DNA of 64,000 nucleotides from Ptychodera flava (lineage: Eukaryota; Hemichordata; Enteropneusta; Ptychoderidae). Both the position numbers and the translations under genes were made by a program. The stretch is taken from positions 32,481,841 to 32,545,840 of the forward strand of contig NC_091940.1 in NCBI RefSeq assembly GCF_041260155.1, written 5' to 3'. Positions within the stretch are counted from its first letter, which is position 1; every line of letters begins with the position of its first letter. Below, one piece after another: positions 23,814-36,889 of this stretch. A model generated the notes under the pieces. That model searched no databases and was not told where the DNA came from. It saw only the letters and a list, made by a program, of their open reading frames with translations.

Positions 23814-26800
23814 ACTGTATCTGCCAATTCAGGGGCTTGAAGCTCTTCATTCTCTTTCCAAAGATTTTCATCTTAAAGAATATCTTTACAAATTTCAAAT
23901 TTCAATTATGCTTTTATAAAATTCTGAACCGCATGTCTTAACATTGTAAATTTAGAAAATTTGGTTGTAATTTTGGAAGATTTGGAAGGCATCAGTCATG
24001 CCAAACTGTAAATACCCTATTACTGCAGTCTTGTGTCAGGGACAACTCATAGATGAAATGATAGATATGCTTTTAGTATGTGAATTAAAATCATTGCCAT
24101 ATACTTTTATTCATAAATTTACCATGTGAATATTTCATTTTTTACAACAACAGATGTTCGAAATTGGTCTCAGACACAGAGTTTTCATATGAAGCAGCCT
24201 AAAATGTTGTCTGCAGTACTTGATAAGGTATATGTTTACACTCTAGTTTAACTCATTGGAAAAAAATAAATGGAATATCTTGCCCATTGGGAAAATGATT
24301 AAAATAAGGCTCTTACCTCGAAAACAAACGGTGAACTTGACTCTTTCTGTCTCAATGAGTTGCCCTAGATATTGCTAAAACTGGAAAGATTTGCAGATGA
24401 ACAAATCTTGCAATGAGTACCATATGAACTATGATAGTGTCCTTGAGTGACAGATCTTTCAGTCTAGGCAGCCTGGTGGCTCCATCAATTTCATTCAAAC
24501 TTGGAACAAGGACTACTGTGACATACACCTGCCCATCAATATGTTTTGCAATACAATTTAATATGTATGCCTGGTAGAAATTTTGTTTTAATTTTTGTTG
24601 TTCTTGAGCCAGTGTCAGTGATCAGACATACCCTGATAAATTTCATTAATTTCTTATGCTCAGTACTGGATCAGAATACTTTCAATAATTTAGGCTGACT
24701 CACAAGTAGTCACTTGTAAGTGCCACTTTCAATCTTATTAAAAGATGGCAGTGTCATGACGTTCATGTTATACCCTAATGTGCCAGGACTGAATAACCTG
24801 CCCCAAGGTGCAAATCCATTCAGTATTTTGGGTTTCTAGGCCAGGATTGACAGAAGCTCAGCAGTCATTCAGTTTATTTTGCTGGGCCGGCACATATTGT
24901 TCATTATATATTATACTGCTATAATCATGGTGAAAAAGCAACGCTCTGATTGGTGGAGGCAGGAAGTAAGATCCATATTCACAATATAGTACAGCTGGAA
25001 CACTACCGTAGTAGTTCACTCCACAAATTTGCTCTTGCTATTGCTCATGCATATACTAGTAAATTGTTTAACTGGTCAAAATCTTGTGGTATACCCTTTA
25101 CTGGGGGTGGTTTGTTGCTTAATCAAACTGCATTATGGGAGTAACAAATAGGCCAATAGACCAGTGGAACGGCAAGCTCACTGGAATGAGGACAACATTT
25201 GGTGTTCTTTAACCTGATATCCCTGGATTTGCTGATCCCTGCCAAAGATTTACAACCGTGGGTGCATGATCAGCGCCAAAAATACAAACAAAGGCTGGTG
25301 ATCTGTCACGTGGACTAACAACATTAGAAGTGATAACTATGACAATATTTGTTATGTTCAAAGAGTTTATTCAATGAAAGCAGAGACATATGCTACAAAT
25401 GATTTTTTTTTGTGACAATATCACTTGTAAGGCCACAAAATAGTAAATTTTTCTATATATTTTGTATTTTGTACCATCTTGTTGATGTTAACAAGACCAT
25501 TTATCAACACAATTTTGTCTTGTAAACTACTTCAAGTGAAGTATTACATGCTATGCCTTAATATTCACCAAAACCTCAATTTATTTTTACTAAAAAATAG
25601 ATGGGAAAAAAATAAAGGAAAAGCAAAGCTGTTGATGTCATTATTAACTAATGTAAATCACATTTAATACAAAATTTCTGTTTTACTTTTACAAGGATAA
25701 AGTTGGATTTAAACTGATTAAGAAATTTCAAAATTCAATTTGCAGCACAGTCATGAATATTGTTAGGAAACAATGAATACAAAAAAAAAACTTGATAAAT
25801 CAATAATCCATTGCAAGGAAGTAAAAATTAAAAAAAAATGTTTCAGGACTTCGTTATGTTACTTCCTACACCAACACTTCCACTGTCTCAAAGAAACCGA
25901 ATACTGTATCATCTATAGGTGCTATAATATTAATGTCAACATTCCCACTGGCACACACCGTTGGGTAAAATCTTTCGGTCCATGCCTGAAACACATCGCT
26001 GATATGGTACGATATCTATATCACTTATCAAAATTAATAGTTAAAAAATCTGAAGATATGATGATGATGGGTCAAAAATAACAGGGAGCATGTTGAGGTG
26101 AATTTTTTATAAAGTTTTTCATCTTATGTTAACATTAGCTTTGTGCATTGCATGAAGCAGCATAACAATTTACATATCAAGTTAGCGAGAAACGCGGAAA
26201 CACTTGAATTGCAGCCCTGGCTTTAGCAAGAGTCTTATATACTGCAATTTTAAATTATCTGATTACTTTTTCACTGTGTGCCTGTATGCTGAACGGTAGA
26301 CTAGACAAAACCTAGCCACCAAATGAGACTTAGAAAACTGTAGTAGGAAGTGAGATTTCAGTTGCAAACAGCCAAATCTAGTACAGCTACTATGTAAGCT
26401 GCGGAAGTTTGATGGAGTCAGACAACTAATGATTGATGAGAAGATACATCACAATATTACCGGAATGTAGAACAGTGAAGGGATATGATTGTGATTGAAT
26501 CTGCTTAATGATGGAACACACACACAAACTGCCCACGAGGAACTACAAGCTCATAGCTGACTAGTCCCTCACACATGTCCTAACACATAAATTCAATTAC
26601 ACTGCTGAAAACAATAGGCTTCTGAAAATGCAGTCTTACAAGCATTCAAGTATAACACGACCGCACGTTCAACGTCTGCAATCACCAAGACGCTCTACGT
26701 CTGCTTGCAAGCATTGCACACGTGTATATACACAGAGCAAAACTTGAACCCCTTTTTATAAGAGTCAAGTAATTTTTACCTAACAGGTAGTGAAGATCAG

Positions 26801-28988
26801 GTATATACTGTGATCAACAAGTTCAAAGCACATCACACTTGGAACAATCCTTCTGCCTTTTGGAGTGACTGTGCACCGGGACAACAACAATACATGCTGA
26901 CATTTGTTTGATATGCAACATAGCTGGTGGAAGAAACTGACATTGACCTTCTTCCTTACACTTTAGTGCGGCGTGAGACCTCTCTTCACAAAGGTGTGCA
27001 AATTCAATGGTAATGTATACCAGGCCCACCAAAATGATATGTCTGGACCAGCCAGTTAAACATTCTAGCAGTCTTTCAGACAAGTGTTACAACTCAATGA
27101 TTTATAATCAAAGTGTGCAGGGCTACCAAGCTAGGCTGGCCAAAACCAAATATACCAAAATGGTTGACCTCAGACCAAAGAAAGCCAGTAGGAATTTTCT
27201 CACCCATGCTCTGCTACAAACTTTCAATGTTTTCTAGATTGCAACTGCTCACTTGTAATTTACCTTTTATGATGCAGATTTTTTTTCCCCCTTTTATCGA
27301 GATGGGCTTATTGTTTGAAAAAGATGTTGATGACAGCTCAATGCTGCAATGTTGAGTGAAAGACGTGAGAATAAAATACCACAAATAACTACACACAGTG
27401 TCTCTCTCTCTCTCTCTGATAAGTTGCAACATTGCCATGCAGTGATGGGCTGTTTCAATGGGAGCTCATCCCGATCAGAGTAAGGAAATAAAACTTTGGC
27501 AAAACACAGTTTGGGAAGAACCATAGCCTCAGTTCCTGAAATGTAATGGTGCAAGGCATTCTTTCATTGGCAAGGGAGTTTTTTTTTTAAATAGAGACAT
27601 AAAGTTACCAAATGCCACATTAGACTACAGAACTGTGTTAGGTCTTTGCACGCAACATCAAGGTTTTCAGACGGAAAAAACAAATAACAACAGCAAAGAA
27701 TGTAAAACGGAGGAACAAAAATGATAGGAATGACAGGAATACTGGATGATGGAGCGACAGTTTGATAAAAGTACAATATTTTTGGCAAAGTAATGCAATT
27801 AACATTTCTACATTCATCACGTATCAGAATCAAGAAATGTTGAATTAACTTAAGTGTTGACTGCTGGTAATCTGCAATCTATCAGGTAATAGACAATGGC
27901 TGTACACAGTGAATGATGTGTCATCATTCATTTTATTGAGTATCAGAAAGGGGGGGGGGGGGAGACACTGCTTCATGCAAGTCATTGGTGTGCTATTTGA
28001 CGTATAATTTGACCAATAAAAATTTGATAGATATTTGTCACCATGACATGAAACTTCATGATTATTTGAATACTATGATAAACATTCACGCTTGGAAACA
28101 GTTCATGCAATTTGCAGCAACTTTGGAATTGTATGTACGGGTCAATCATATGAGCTGTGTTTACCAGTCAATGCACGATTGACACTTTTTTTGGGTGAGA
28201 TTGTTTTGGGTTTTTTTTGACATCATAAACTGCTGAAGCAAAAACAACCTGCATCATTTCATTTCATGCCTTGGACTTGGACGCTCCCCTCTGCAATAGT
28301 TGATTTGCAGAAATTGCTTGTGACCATGAGCAAAGAGCAGTAAGCTTGAGAATACATGATGAACTTCGTTCAACCCTCTCACCATTGAGCTTTGAAACAC
28401 CCTTATTATTTGCCAGGGCAAAATTCTTGTCTACATTGGGAGACGAGGGCGTGGGTGAAAGCAAATGCATACCTTTAAGTATTTTTAAATCAAATCTTTA
28501 TACTGTAAAACAGGGATGAAAGGTCAAGGCAGACAAAGTTGCTCTTTAAACGATGTCACTTAATTGCATCTATAGCTACAACTACTTTCAGTACACCACC
28601 TATTGAAAATATAATATTCTATGAGTAAATACAACATGGATGCCCACACACTTGCCCTCTATGACATTAAAAAATAGCAAATGTGGTTGTATTATGATCA
28701 CCTCGAAATCCCAAATGAAGTACTCTCGGGTAAAACGGCTCCAGAACATCAATGCTACAGCGAAGCCGGAAATAATAGTATCACTTTGACAAAGAATACT
28801 ACTACTGCTACATAAACCTCTTGAGCTTTAGCCACCAGGACGCACTTTCACCAAGTGAGATAATCTGGCTCCTTCCTTTTTCCATCCACTGATTTTAAAA
28901 TAATAATGAGAAGAACAGAACCATGTGAGTCCCTCAGGGAAATAAACACCACAGTTTGCAGTCCTACATATCTTGAGCTATGTCTTCA
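23814..28988. other. Intergenic block between XRCC2 and NUTF2 3' ends
   Basis: The genes converge here. The first ~450 bp is XRCC2 3' UTR up to the AATAAA at 24265. Minus-strand AATAAA candidates for NUTF2 occur near 27932 and 25366, so a long NUTF2 3' UTR is possible. A (TC)n microsatellite lies at 27400-27418 and a 13-G run at 27950-27962. No other gene or recognisable mobile element was found. Confidence 0.55.
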
Positions 28989-31900
28989 CTATGCGTGATG
29001 CAACGAGAGTCTAAACATGTCATTGGTAACGAACCATGAGCCGTTCAGGGGCTTCAGGTAGAAGCATTGGCTAAATGAGTGTGGGGCATCCTCGTCAGTC
29101 TGTGGGGAGAGAAAAGAGAAACTGGCGTGAGAAATTCATTATCTACAGCACCACAGATCTAAGATCATTTCCATTTAAACCCATACCAAACCCTGACAAG
29201 TTCATATGTCAGTGTTAGATCAAGTTGGTCAGGACCAGTGAGTTGTAACATGTCTCATATGTTGTATTTTTAAAAAGACCTGTATACGTAATGTAAATAT
29301 GATTTTCACTGACTTAAACCTTAGAGGCTGAAAATATGTATAGGTTTTGGCTCAACCCTGCCTTTCACTGTCACAGTATATTGGAAACTGACAGAGACCT
29401 AGCTGGATAAGGGTGAATGAAATACTAGTTTTTAACTACATTGTCTACACAGGAATTTTTATTTTCTTCAAATAGTCAATAGTTTGAATCCGTTTATTCA
29501 AATTTTACAGTGATTTTCTAGTAGGAAATGTCACTTTTGCCTGGTATATACAGTATGTTCACACAATGTTTGCTTGACAAACTTAGTACAACATAGCCTC
29601 ATTTCCCTTTTCGAAAGAAACTGTTGGAGGAATTCATGTTTAAAGCCACAGAGCGCTCAGAAAGAAACCTGCTGTACAGAAATGCTTAGGTAAATCAATG
29701 TATTACCGGCCATCTTCAGCAACTGATGTTCAAGTCTACATGTATATTTCTGTTCAAATTAAACCTATCATGGCAGGATAGTCATGTGACCTCAGTCAGA
29801 AAAAGTGGGACGGGTGGAGGTTAAGGCAGAAAATGCAGAAGGGGATGGCAATCGAGATAACAACTAACGGTAGGCGAAATGTCTTGTGGTTTTCACATTA
29901 TTCTTTGTTTGCTGTCCGCATGGTGGTAGGTTTTCAGAGAAAATTAAGAAAAAAAACACAATGTTAACACTATTACAAATAAAAATATTATTTTTCCAAA
30001 AGAAACCAAATAAAAATTGAGCTTAGGTTAATATACTTGTGTTTTTTGTCTGGGTTTGTTTTTTTACCTGGCTGGCTGGCTGGTTTTTCAAAAATCCAAG
30101 GACGGCAAACAAAGAATTTTCTTTAAATGCTTATTTCTGAACACATAATTATCAGTCCAGAGAAAAAAAATTGTTCCTTGCATTTTCTAGCAAAGCAACA
30201 AAAATGGTTGGCAAGACCAGGAGTCTGGATTTTACAAACTGTACACAATAATACAATAATAGGGGCATTGCAAATACAGGCAGTGTTGACAGAACAAATT
30301 CTAAGCATTTCCAAAAGCTCTTAGCCTGGACCCCATACAAAGTCTCATTCAAAGTCCGCCACAGGTCAAAAACCCAAGAGATTTAAACAGACTAAGTCTG
30401 CCTTTTTTCATGAAGTTTGTTTGATATGTGATACTACTTATATTGTTGAAAGATACTTAATGAATGGGTGACCACGCATATATTAGACCCCGGAATTAAT
30501 GGTCATGACCATTAATTCATTATCGTGATGGTTTCATTTAATTTGTCTAAAACAAGGGTCGAATATATGCATGGTCACCCATTCATTATCTTTACACATG
30601 TCAAACAATATAAGTAGTATCTTGCATCAAACAAAATTCATGAAAAATGGCCGACTTTGTCCCTTTAAGAGCGCCATCACTGACAGCAGTAAACTCATTG
30701 CAATGTGAGATTATACTGGCAGCAATTTCTGAAAACATTGGCTAGGGTGGAAGCAGTGATTCTGAGGAACAATTTAATTATTCTTCCTGGCCTTACTGTA
30801 AACTTTCTTCCATACAATCATTGGTTACAAATAATTCAGTATTTGAACAATAGACTGGCATGAAATTACTTGCCCTTTGGAGGCAAGATAACAACACTGA
30901 GGCAAGTATTCTTGTTTTGGTCTGTCTATGCTACGATTCCTTCTATGACGCAATACATTTGAGTCAGGCCAGGTGAATATCACATTATAAAGTTACAAGA
31001 ATAGCAATGAGGACAATGAGTGTTTAGAACCTACCTTCAGCTGACCAACGACAAAGACAATGACACCTTGGCCATCTAGTGTCGGTTGAGAGTCGAATGT
31101 GGTGATTACATGCTGGATCTTTTGAAAAGGCAGGGACTGTGAGAAGAGAAGTAAATTATTACTTGGCTCTTTGCCGTTGGGTTAGCCAAGGCAAGGTGTA
31201 GCATAAGTTTTAGCCTCATTACTACAAATAAATAATTGTTGAGACACAAGTAATAAATTGTTTGCATTCACTGCCTGTCTGCATGCTGATTCATCACAAA
31301 TACAAGAACTGTGAGACGAGATTTCATAACTCTTCACAGCGGACTGATGTAACTTTTGAAAAACAGACACAAATGAATATCGAAAAAAAATCATGTACAG
31401 ATATTGAGCACATCTAAGTTTTGACACATTCCTGATCAAAAATGCTTTACTGGCTGTCCCTGCCTTGTCAGAGAAGTGACTGTTTGTGCACAGAATATCG
31501 GTGAATGTGCAAACCTGATGGCCAGACTGCTTTAAAGCCATTTTCCAGGTCTGTGACAATCTGCTGAGCCACTTAACAGTGGCAAAAAACCTATTTTCAC
31601 CAAGTTAGCATATCTCATATACACAAATGTGACATAATAGTGCTCAGTAGGGCACTCTGAACATCCCTAAAACCCAACCAACACATAAAAATGTGTGCCT
31701 GGACTTGGTTGGCTGTAATATTGACATTACTGAATTCCAACAACTTGGCACGACTAAGGTCGAATCACTGATGCAACTTCTCCATGTTGTGCAACCCTGG
31801 GAATGTTATCAGTGTTTCATCCAGGATGGCATCAACAGCGGGATTTCCCCCTTTACAAGCAAATTTAGGAGGATTTCACCAGTTCATGTAATCTACTTGT

Positions 31901-34090
31901 ATCTCTAAGGTGTGACTGGCACCACTTCATTTGTGAAGGGGGGGGGGGGGGTCCCCCCTTGACAAATTACTAGAGGGTGCAAACATGTCAGCAGAGAGGG
32001 AATCCCCCATACCCCTGTCAACATGAAACACTGTTACTCTTATCACTAAATGTACTTACAATTAATTTTTTTATAATGTTTTCTGGACCTTGTATTTGGC
32101 TGCCTTCAAAGGTCATTAGTGCATCATTTACCTGTGAGAAAAAACAAAACATTAATCACATTAATAGTCTTGTGCTTTTTCAACAATTGCAACCATATAG
32201 ACTTCATTAACACTGTCTTACTATTTCCCTTCATACAGCATCCTGTTCTGTCGACATTGTGTGCCCTCAAGGCCAATGTGACACTGTCACCCATCGCACT
32301 ACAAATAAAACCCCCATTTTATCTCTCCTGCAGTGTTTTCTCTGTATGTTCATTGAAGGGGGCAATTTCTGCCCCATTCATCAAAATTAGGGGCAAACTT
32401 GACATTTTAGGGGGAGTAGAAACAACAGGCCACCGCAATATGTGTTTAGGTCACCACACTATGTGCTTGGATCGCCATCATGTGGGAGTATTTGCTTGCT
32501 GTATTTTGTGCGCAATTTTTGCACTGTCAGTAACTTTTAGAGGACAGAAAACGGCTCGAAATGCACAATCTGCGCAATTGTGCAGTCGAGAGAAAACCCT
32601 TCACCTGAACCTCTGACTGACAAATGTACCATACTCTCTTGGACAAGTTTGCGCAATGTTTGCCCTCTCGCACAAAATGCATTGAATACATTGGAGATCC
32701 AAATTTCAAATTAAAGCAGAAACCATCAACAACTCATGGAAATATACTCCATGCCATATAACGTATGGCAGGGGAGCATAAAATGGTTGATAATACATGT
32801 TCTTATTGTTGAGGTAGTTGGGAGGAGAAGCCAGTTAGTTGTAGCCAGTCAATGATAAAGCGGGTACAAGTTGACATTTATTCAAAGACTAATATATTTC
32901 ATTATTTTGCGAGCTAAATTAGCAAAACCGATTGGTGTTGTAGTGAACTACCGATAAAGCATATGGGCTGGCTCGCAGAGGTTCTTTGGTGATGATCCTC
33001 GACCCCAGCGCGATCGCTACACCACATCATCGCTGTGTATTCACAGCTATGTGGTTTTGAATAGGTATAGAAGAAACCATGGTCCAAACAAACTACTCCT
33101 GCATTTATCTACACGATTGCAATGACAATGTCACAATCAGTTCAAGCATGTAGCTGCAGAATAATTTGGCTACTGTTGGCACAACCTCAAATGATATTGT
33201 TTTTTTTAAAGCAGAGATTGCAAAAAGTTCATATTTGTGTCCTCATGTTCTTATTTTAAGAGGGATCTACTCTTTTATATTACCATAATACAAAAGTTGA
33301 AATTTCTATCTCACTCTCTCATTATAGAGAGACTCCTGTTTGGCAATAGCTAACCTGAAATATTGCATTTACTATTAAAGCAGATGAAGATGAATGCTGG
33401 ACATCTTTCACATCTGCAATTTGCCAACTCAGGTATTTCACCCAGTATAGGTGGGAAAGTCCATCCCTACCACTTTGATTACACTGATATCCACTACAGT
33501 AGAGAGAAATTGAAAAAGTGTCAAACGTACTTTCGATATCAGTTACCGTGATTTACTGACTAATAATCACAGCAAATTTAGGTGAAAACTGTTCTTGAAA
33601 TTCACCCGCCCGACTTATTTTTACATATTTACGAATTATCATCGCCTCCTTTGATTCTGGCTCCAATGAACAACACAAAAATTTGCATTGAATGTTTGTT
33701 GATCAGTTATTATTATTGCGTAAGATGACTGCAAAGTACAAACTTGTGCGCACACACACAGCTACAGGATCTTCAACGTGAAGGCTAGTCTGCGCACTAA
33801 CACATCTACGACAGCAGATTATTTAGGCTCTGACGTCATTTACAGATGGCAAAGTCGCTCACACTAGCATCGAAACATGGTCAAGGCACGAGACTGTATC
33901 ATAAAACAGCGTAATGAACAATGACAGAGGGTGCACAGATCCTGCGAATTGCATCGCTTCCATTGCAAATACATCATGGATTGCTACTTACGTAGAGTGG
34001 TAAAAGCGCCGCCCGATTTTCGTCAAACACCTTGTAGTAGTGTGTTACAAACGCCTGCCCTATTTCTTTAAACTGCGTTAATGGGTTCAT
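28989..34090 (-). CDS. NUTF2: Nuclear transport factor 2, 4 coding exons, complete
   Basis: NTF2 carries RanGDP into the nucleus by binding FxFG nucleoporins as a homodimer. CDS exons in transcript order are 33992-34090, 32060-32131, 31035-31136 and 28989-29099, all in phase 0, giving 127 aa, the same as human NTF2. Diagnostic stretches are FKEIGQAFVTHYYKVFD, SLPFQKIQHVITTFDSQPT, VVGQLKTDED and WFVTNDMFRLSLHHA. The Ran-contact acidic patch (human D92/D94 in KADED) is kept as KTDED. Two aromatic positions differ from human: W7 in human IWEQIG is F here (QFKEIG), and W41 in human TWEGQQ is F here (TFEGSQ). The start was chosen because MNPLTQFKEIG aligns with human MGDKPIWEQIG. Confidence 0.96.
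29901..30116. mobile_element. 216-bp MITE, copy B
   Basis: Same family as 18288-18504, with ends TTCTTTGTTTGCTGTCC and GGACGGCAAACAAAGAA. It lies in NUTF2 intron 3. The high identity between the two copies suggests fairly recent activity. Confidence 0.88.
30393..30662. repeat. ~270-bp foldback element
   Basis: Two long arms of roughly 115-125 nt pair with each other. The left arm contains TACTTATATTGTTGAAAGAT and AATGAATGGGTGACCA; the right arm carries their complements. A small perfect palindrome, AATTAATGGTCATGACC plus its mirror, lies near the centre at about 30493-30516. It lies in NUTF2 intron 3. Confidence 0.85.
31938..31951. repeat. 14-G homopolymer followed by C-run
   Basis: A run of 14 G is followed at once by T and six C, giving a potential short hairpin or G-quadruplex. 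It lies in NUTF2 intron 2. Confidence 0.85.
32640..33065. repeat. Dispersed palindromic-type repeat, copy 1
   Basis: Shares blocks with 46140-46645. TTGAGGTAGTTGG, CTGGCTCGCAG-like and GATCGCTACACCACA-like blocks are in the same orientation. TTTATTCAAAGACTAA, TTTCATTATTTTGCGAG and GGTGTTGTAGTGAACTACC are in opposite orientation in the second copy. It lies in NUTF2 intron 1. Confidence 0.6.
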
Positions 34091-34598
34091 GGTGAATGGA
34101 AATGCCAATACCGTGTAATTTCGCACGATATAGATTGTTAATATCCCTGAACATGCAGCTGGACTAAATACAACATTTAGTAATGGCGGATGATATTCTC
34201 GCGAGAATAGCTCCTCAGGACACTGAGAAAAAGTAATGACAGGAGCGGCGTCATTTCGGCATATACACTTTTCGCACACATCAGGACGAAAGTACATTTC
34301 AATTAAATGATATTTCGATGAATGAACAATTTTCCTTGCTTTTAGTAAATATCTAAAATAGTGCGCAAGTTTGTCGACGTCTTTATTAAGTGAATTTTTC
34401 AAAGGAACATAAAGGGTCTCTTTCAAATCTTTGCCCCAAAAAGCGCCATTTTGAAATGCAAGATTCATGCGAGATGTGAAGTTTCATGTAACTGAATGAA
34501 AGAACACGAAAGTTGTAGAGGGAACCCAACAGTTCTGCACCAAATACTTCCACAACTTAAAACTTTGTAAGTTTTCATATTATTCTACTTTACAACAG
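34091..34598. promoter_or_regulatory. NUTF2 5' flank
   Basis: Sequence immediately 5' of the NUTF2 start on the minus strand; it should hold the 5' UTR and promoter. No defined core element was recognised. Confidence 0.4.
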
Positions 34599-34708
34599 CC
34601 TTTCTGCAGTTTCGTAGCCCCGCAGGGCCTTGAAGGTTTTTTGTGCCCCACCTCCCCCACACAACAAAACTTCAAGGGTAGTTGCAGGGCTACGAAACTG
34701 CAGCAAGG
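34599..34708. repeat. ~110-bp foldback element
   Basis: The left arm, CTGCAGTTTCGTAGCCCC at about 34604, pairs with the right arm GGGCTACGAAACTGCAG. The outer ends CCTTTCTGC and GCAGCAAGG are also complementary. It is directly followed by the satellite-related segment at 34709. Confidence 0.75.
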
Positions 34709-34760
34709 ACGTAGTGTGAAGACCTCTAAGTTGGTCCTTGACTTCAAAGTGGTCCCCGTA
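34709..34760 (+). repeat. Lone segment related to the 42.7-46 kb satellite core
   Basis: Contains TTGACTTCAAAGTGGTCCCC, the most conserved part of the satellite monomer, preceded by GAAGACCTCTAAGTTGGTCC. The inverse of the latter flank recurs at about 46910-46945. Confidence 0.6.
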
Positions 34761-35162
34761 GTTGTAATTGAACTGAAATTTTACGCAGTCCAGGGATTTT
34801 TCCATTCCTATATTTGCATAAAGTTGTTAAACTTTGTAACATTGCCAATACTAATCTGTTATTTTGGTCCTTTTTGATATATGCGCTCACTTTTATTACT
34901 TTTTCAAAATTCCGATGCATTTTACAATGCCAAACCAGCCCAAACTGCGCGTCCAATTTTTTCACCTGCTGGTTAGGGTGTCTCATATTAGCATCATGGG
35001 AGATTCGATTGCGCTGCACACGGCATGGACGAGACCAGCGACCGCGACCCACCGATCACTGTACGGATATGCGGATGTCCATATGGCCTAGCAGTTTACT
35101 GAGTGAGTACCAGCTCAAACAGTCATTAATTTCAATCTTGTTGCTCGACGTTATATTTCATA

Positions 35163-35380
35163 CTCGCATACAGGCGTTCTGTTTACTGGGTAGCTCTGCA
35201 TGGCAGGGCTGTGTGTTACCGGCGTTATACGGCCTCCCACAACACATAGTTTGTTTTATGCTACGTTCCGACCATGGTTCCGACGTTCTGTTCCGTAGAC
35301 TTTTACGGAACAGAACATCGGAACGTAACATAAACTACACTTATACAAACTATCCAGTAAACAGAACGCCTGTGTGCGAG
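35163..35380. repeat. ~218-bp foldback with a second palindrome inside
   Basis: Outer arms of 27 nt (35163-35189 and 35354-35380), starting CTCGCATACAGGCG and ending CGCCTGTGTGCGAG, match at 26 of 27 positions. Inner arms of 21 nt (35277-35297 and 35304-35324) carry GTTCTGTTCCGTA and its complement and match at 20 of 21. No coding capacity is credible. Confidence 0.85.
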
Positions 35381-35399
35381 TGCTGATTGTCTTCGTCCA

Positions 35400-36780
35400 A
35401 AATCAAATTACACTGTGAACTTACACAGAAACATCGCACAATGAATGATGGCCCTGCGTACGATGCTGTGTGTTTCCGGCGTTATATAACGCAGAGCTAG
35501 AACTGCTGTACCTCTCTCGGGGGGAGGGGGAGTACTTGTTCAGAGAAGTGGTAGGGGTGTGCGGCCGCAGGTATAAAACCCAGGGCCCATTTTAGACCTA
35601 AAATCTCGTTGTTTTAGGACCCCATTTTAGACCTTTATGACCTTTGACCCAGGTCAACAGTCATAGCGTCAACATTTTTTAAACGGAAAAAGCAAGTATT
35701 TGCCCCGGCAAAGCCTACCACTGTAAGCTTATACTGCGTTTAGAGCTATTTTGTTGCTGGCCAAGCCATGATTCCGAAAAATCATGAGGAAATACTAACA
35801 AATTTTGTGAAAGAAAATGCCTTTCACTCTCACCAAATTTTGGTCCAGCTTCTGCAAATTATCAGTCATCTGCAGTTACAGTCTGAGTGGTGTTTTTTTT
35901 TTAAATTACAATTCACAACAAACCTCGCTGTTTGTCTGTAAAGCAATACTACTTCATATGGCCATGGTCGACCTGAATAATACTAGGAGCAGTAGAGCCA
36001 CTTTGTTTGGGTATTTTCTATTGGGCAAAAATCTGCCATATGTAGAGTTCTGACAAATCAGTGACAATGTTTTAAAACAAAGTCCATATTTACTTTAAGC
36101 CAGGGGTTCTCTGTAATGGTTCCCCTGCCACAGAAAAGATATCCATGCTTATTGAGTGCAGCTCAGAACCCTGCTAGCGAGATGGGAACAGACTGTTGAA
36201 ATTTGTTCTTGTGTGGCACTCAAACTTCAACCCCATTTTAGACCATGGTTTACAGTGGAATTGACCCCCCCCCCCCATTTTGGACCAAATTGCTGAAATA
36301 CCCACCCCATGGGCGGCGCATATCATATTGGCAAGTAATAGAAGTGACCCCCCCCCCGACTCTTTGCCAACTTAGATTTTTTTACCTGTCCGTGGTATTT
36401 TGGGAAAGGGTTTTAAACACAGTTTGTCAGGAATTTATGATGATACTTGAAAGAATAGAAATATACTCCAACACCCGACCCTGGCCCACTAAGCCCCAAG
36501 GCTGTATCATGCACGCACAGGAAAGCAAATTTAGCACTTTGAGGCAGCCATATTGTCTAGTTTCCATGTGTTGAGTTCGTACTCTACATGCCTTGACATT
36601 GTTTTCATTGTAACTTAGGTCATTTCACATCATTGGTACAACGTACATTTCAGTGACTTTGAATGACAAAGTTCTTTTACGTCAAGGACTGTGTCATCAG
36701 TCTTAACTGATGTCTAGCTGTAAATTCAAGCTGTCAATCTAAACTGAATACAATATGATTGTGCTCATGGAATTTGTGTC
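35400..36780. other. Intergenic stretch with CCCATTTTAGACC-type sequence
   Basis: Contains several diverged occurrences of CCCATTTTAGACC or CCATTTTGGACC (near 35587, 35621, 36231 and 36276) and C-runs at about 36265-36276 and 36348-36357. It is probably an old repeat; no gene was recognised. Confidence 0.4.
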
Positions 36781-36804
36781 CATACACTTTTGTAATATAT
36801 TGTG

Positions 36805-36889
36805 GTTTCAGTCGGATTTGAACTCACAACGTATAGCACCAGTCACCTAGCGCAGAAGCCATAGATAAAACCGCTGAGCCAAATCCCCA
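36805..36889 (-). repeat. tRNA-like SINE head or tRNA fossil
   Basis: On the minus strand GGGGATTTGGCTCAGCGGTT gives an A box (TGGCTCAGCGG) and GAGTTCAAATCC gives a B box about 50 nt later. No acceptor-stem pairing typical of a working tRNA is evident, and AT-rich sequence follows, so a SINE head is favoured. It is a different family from the SINE at 10177. Confidence 0.6.

Noticed and set aside
33974-34468. 164-codon minus-strand frame upstream of NUTF2
   Set aside because: Only its last part is the NUTF2 first coding exon; the upstream extension has no homology and NTF2 length fits the start at 34090.
34814-35386. 190-codon open frame on the plus strand
   Set aside because: It runs through a foldback element and has no recognisable domain or splice support; composition does not resemble a protein.
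36805-36889. Functional tRNA gene
   Set aside because: A and B boxes are present, but no convincing acceptor stem or complete cloverleaf was found.
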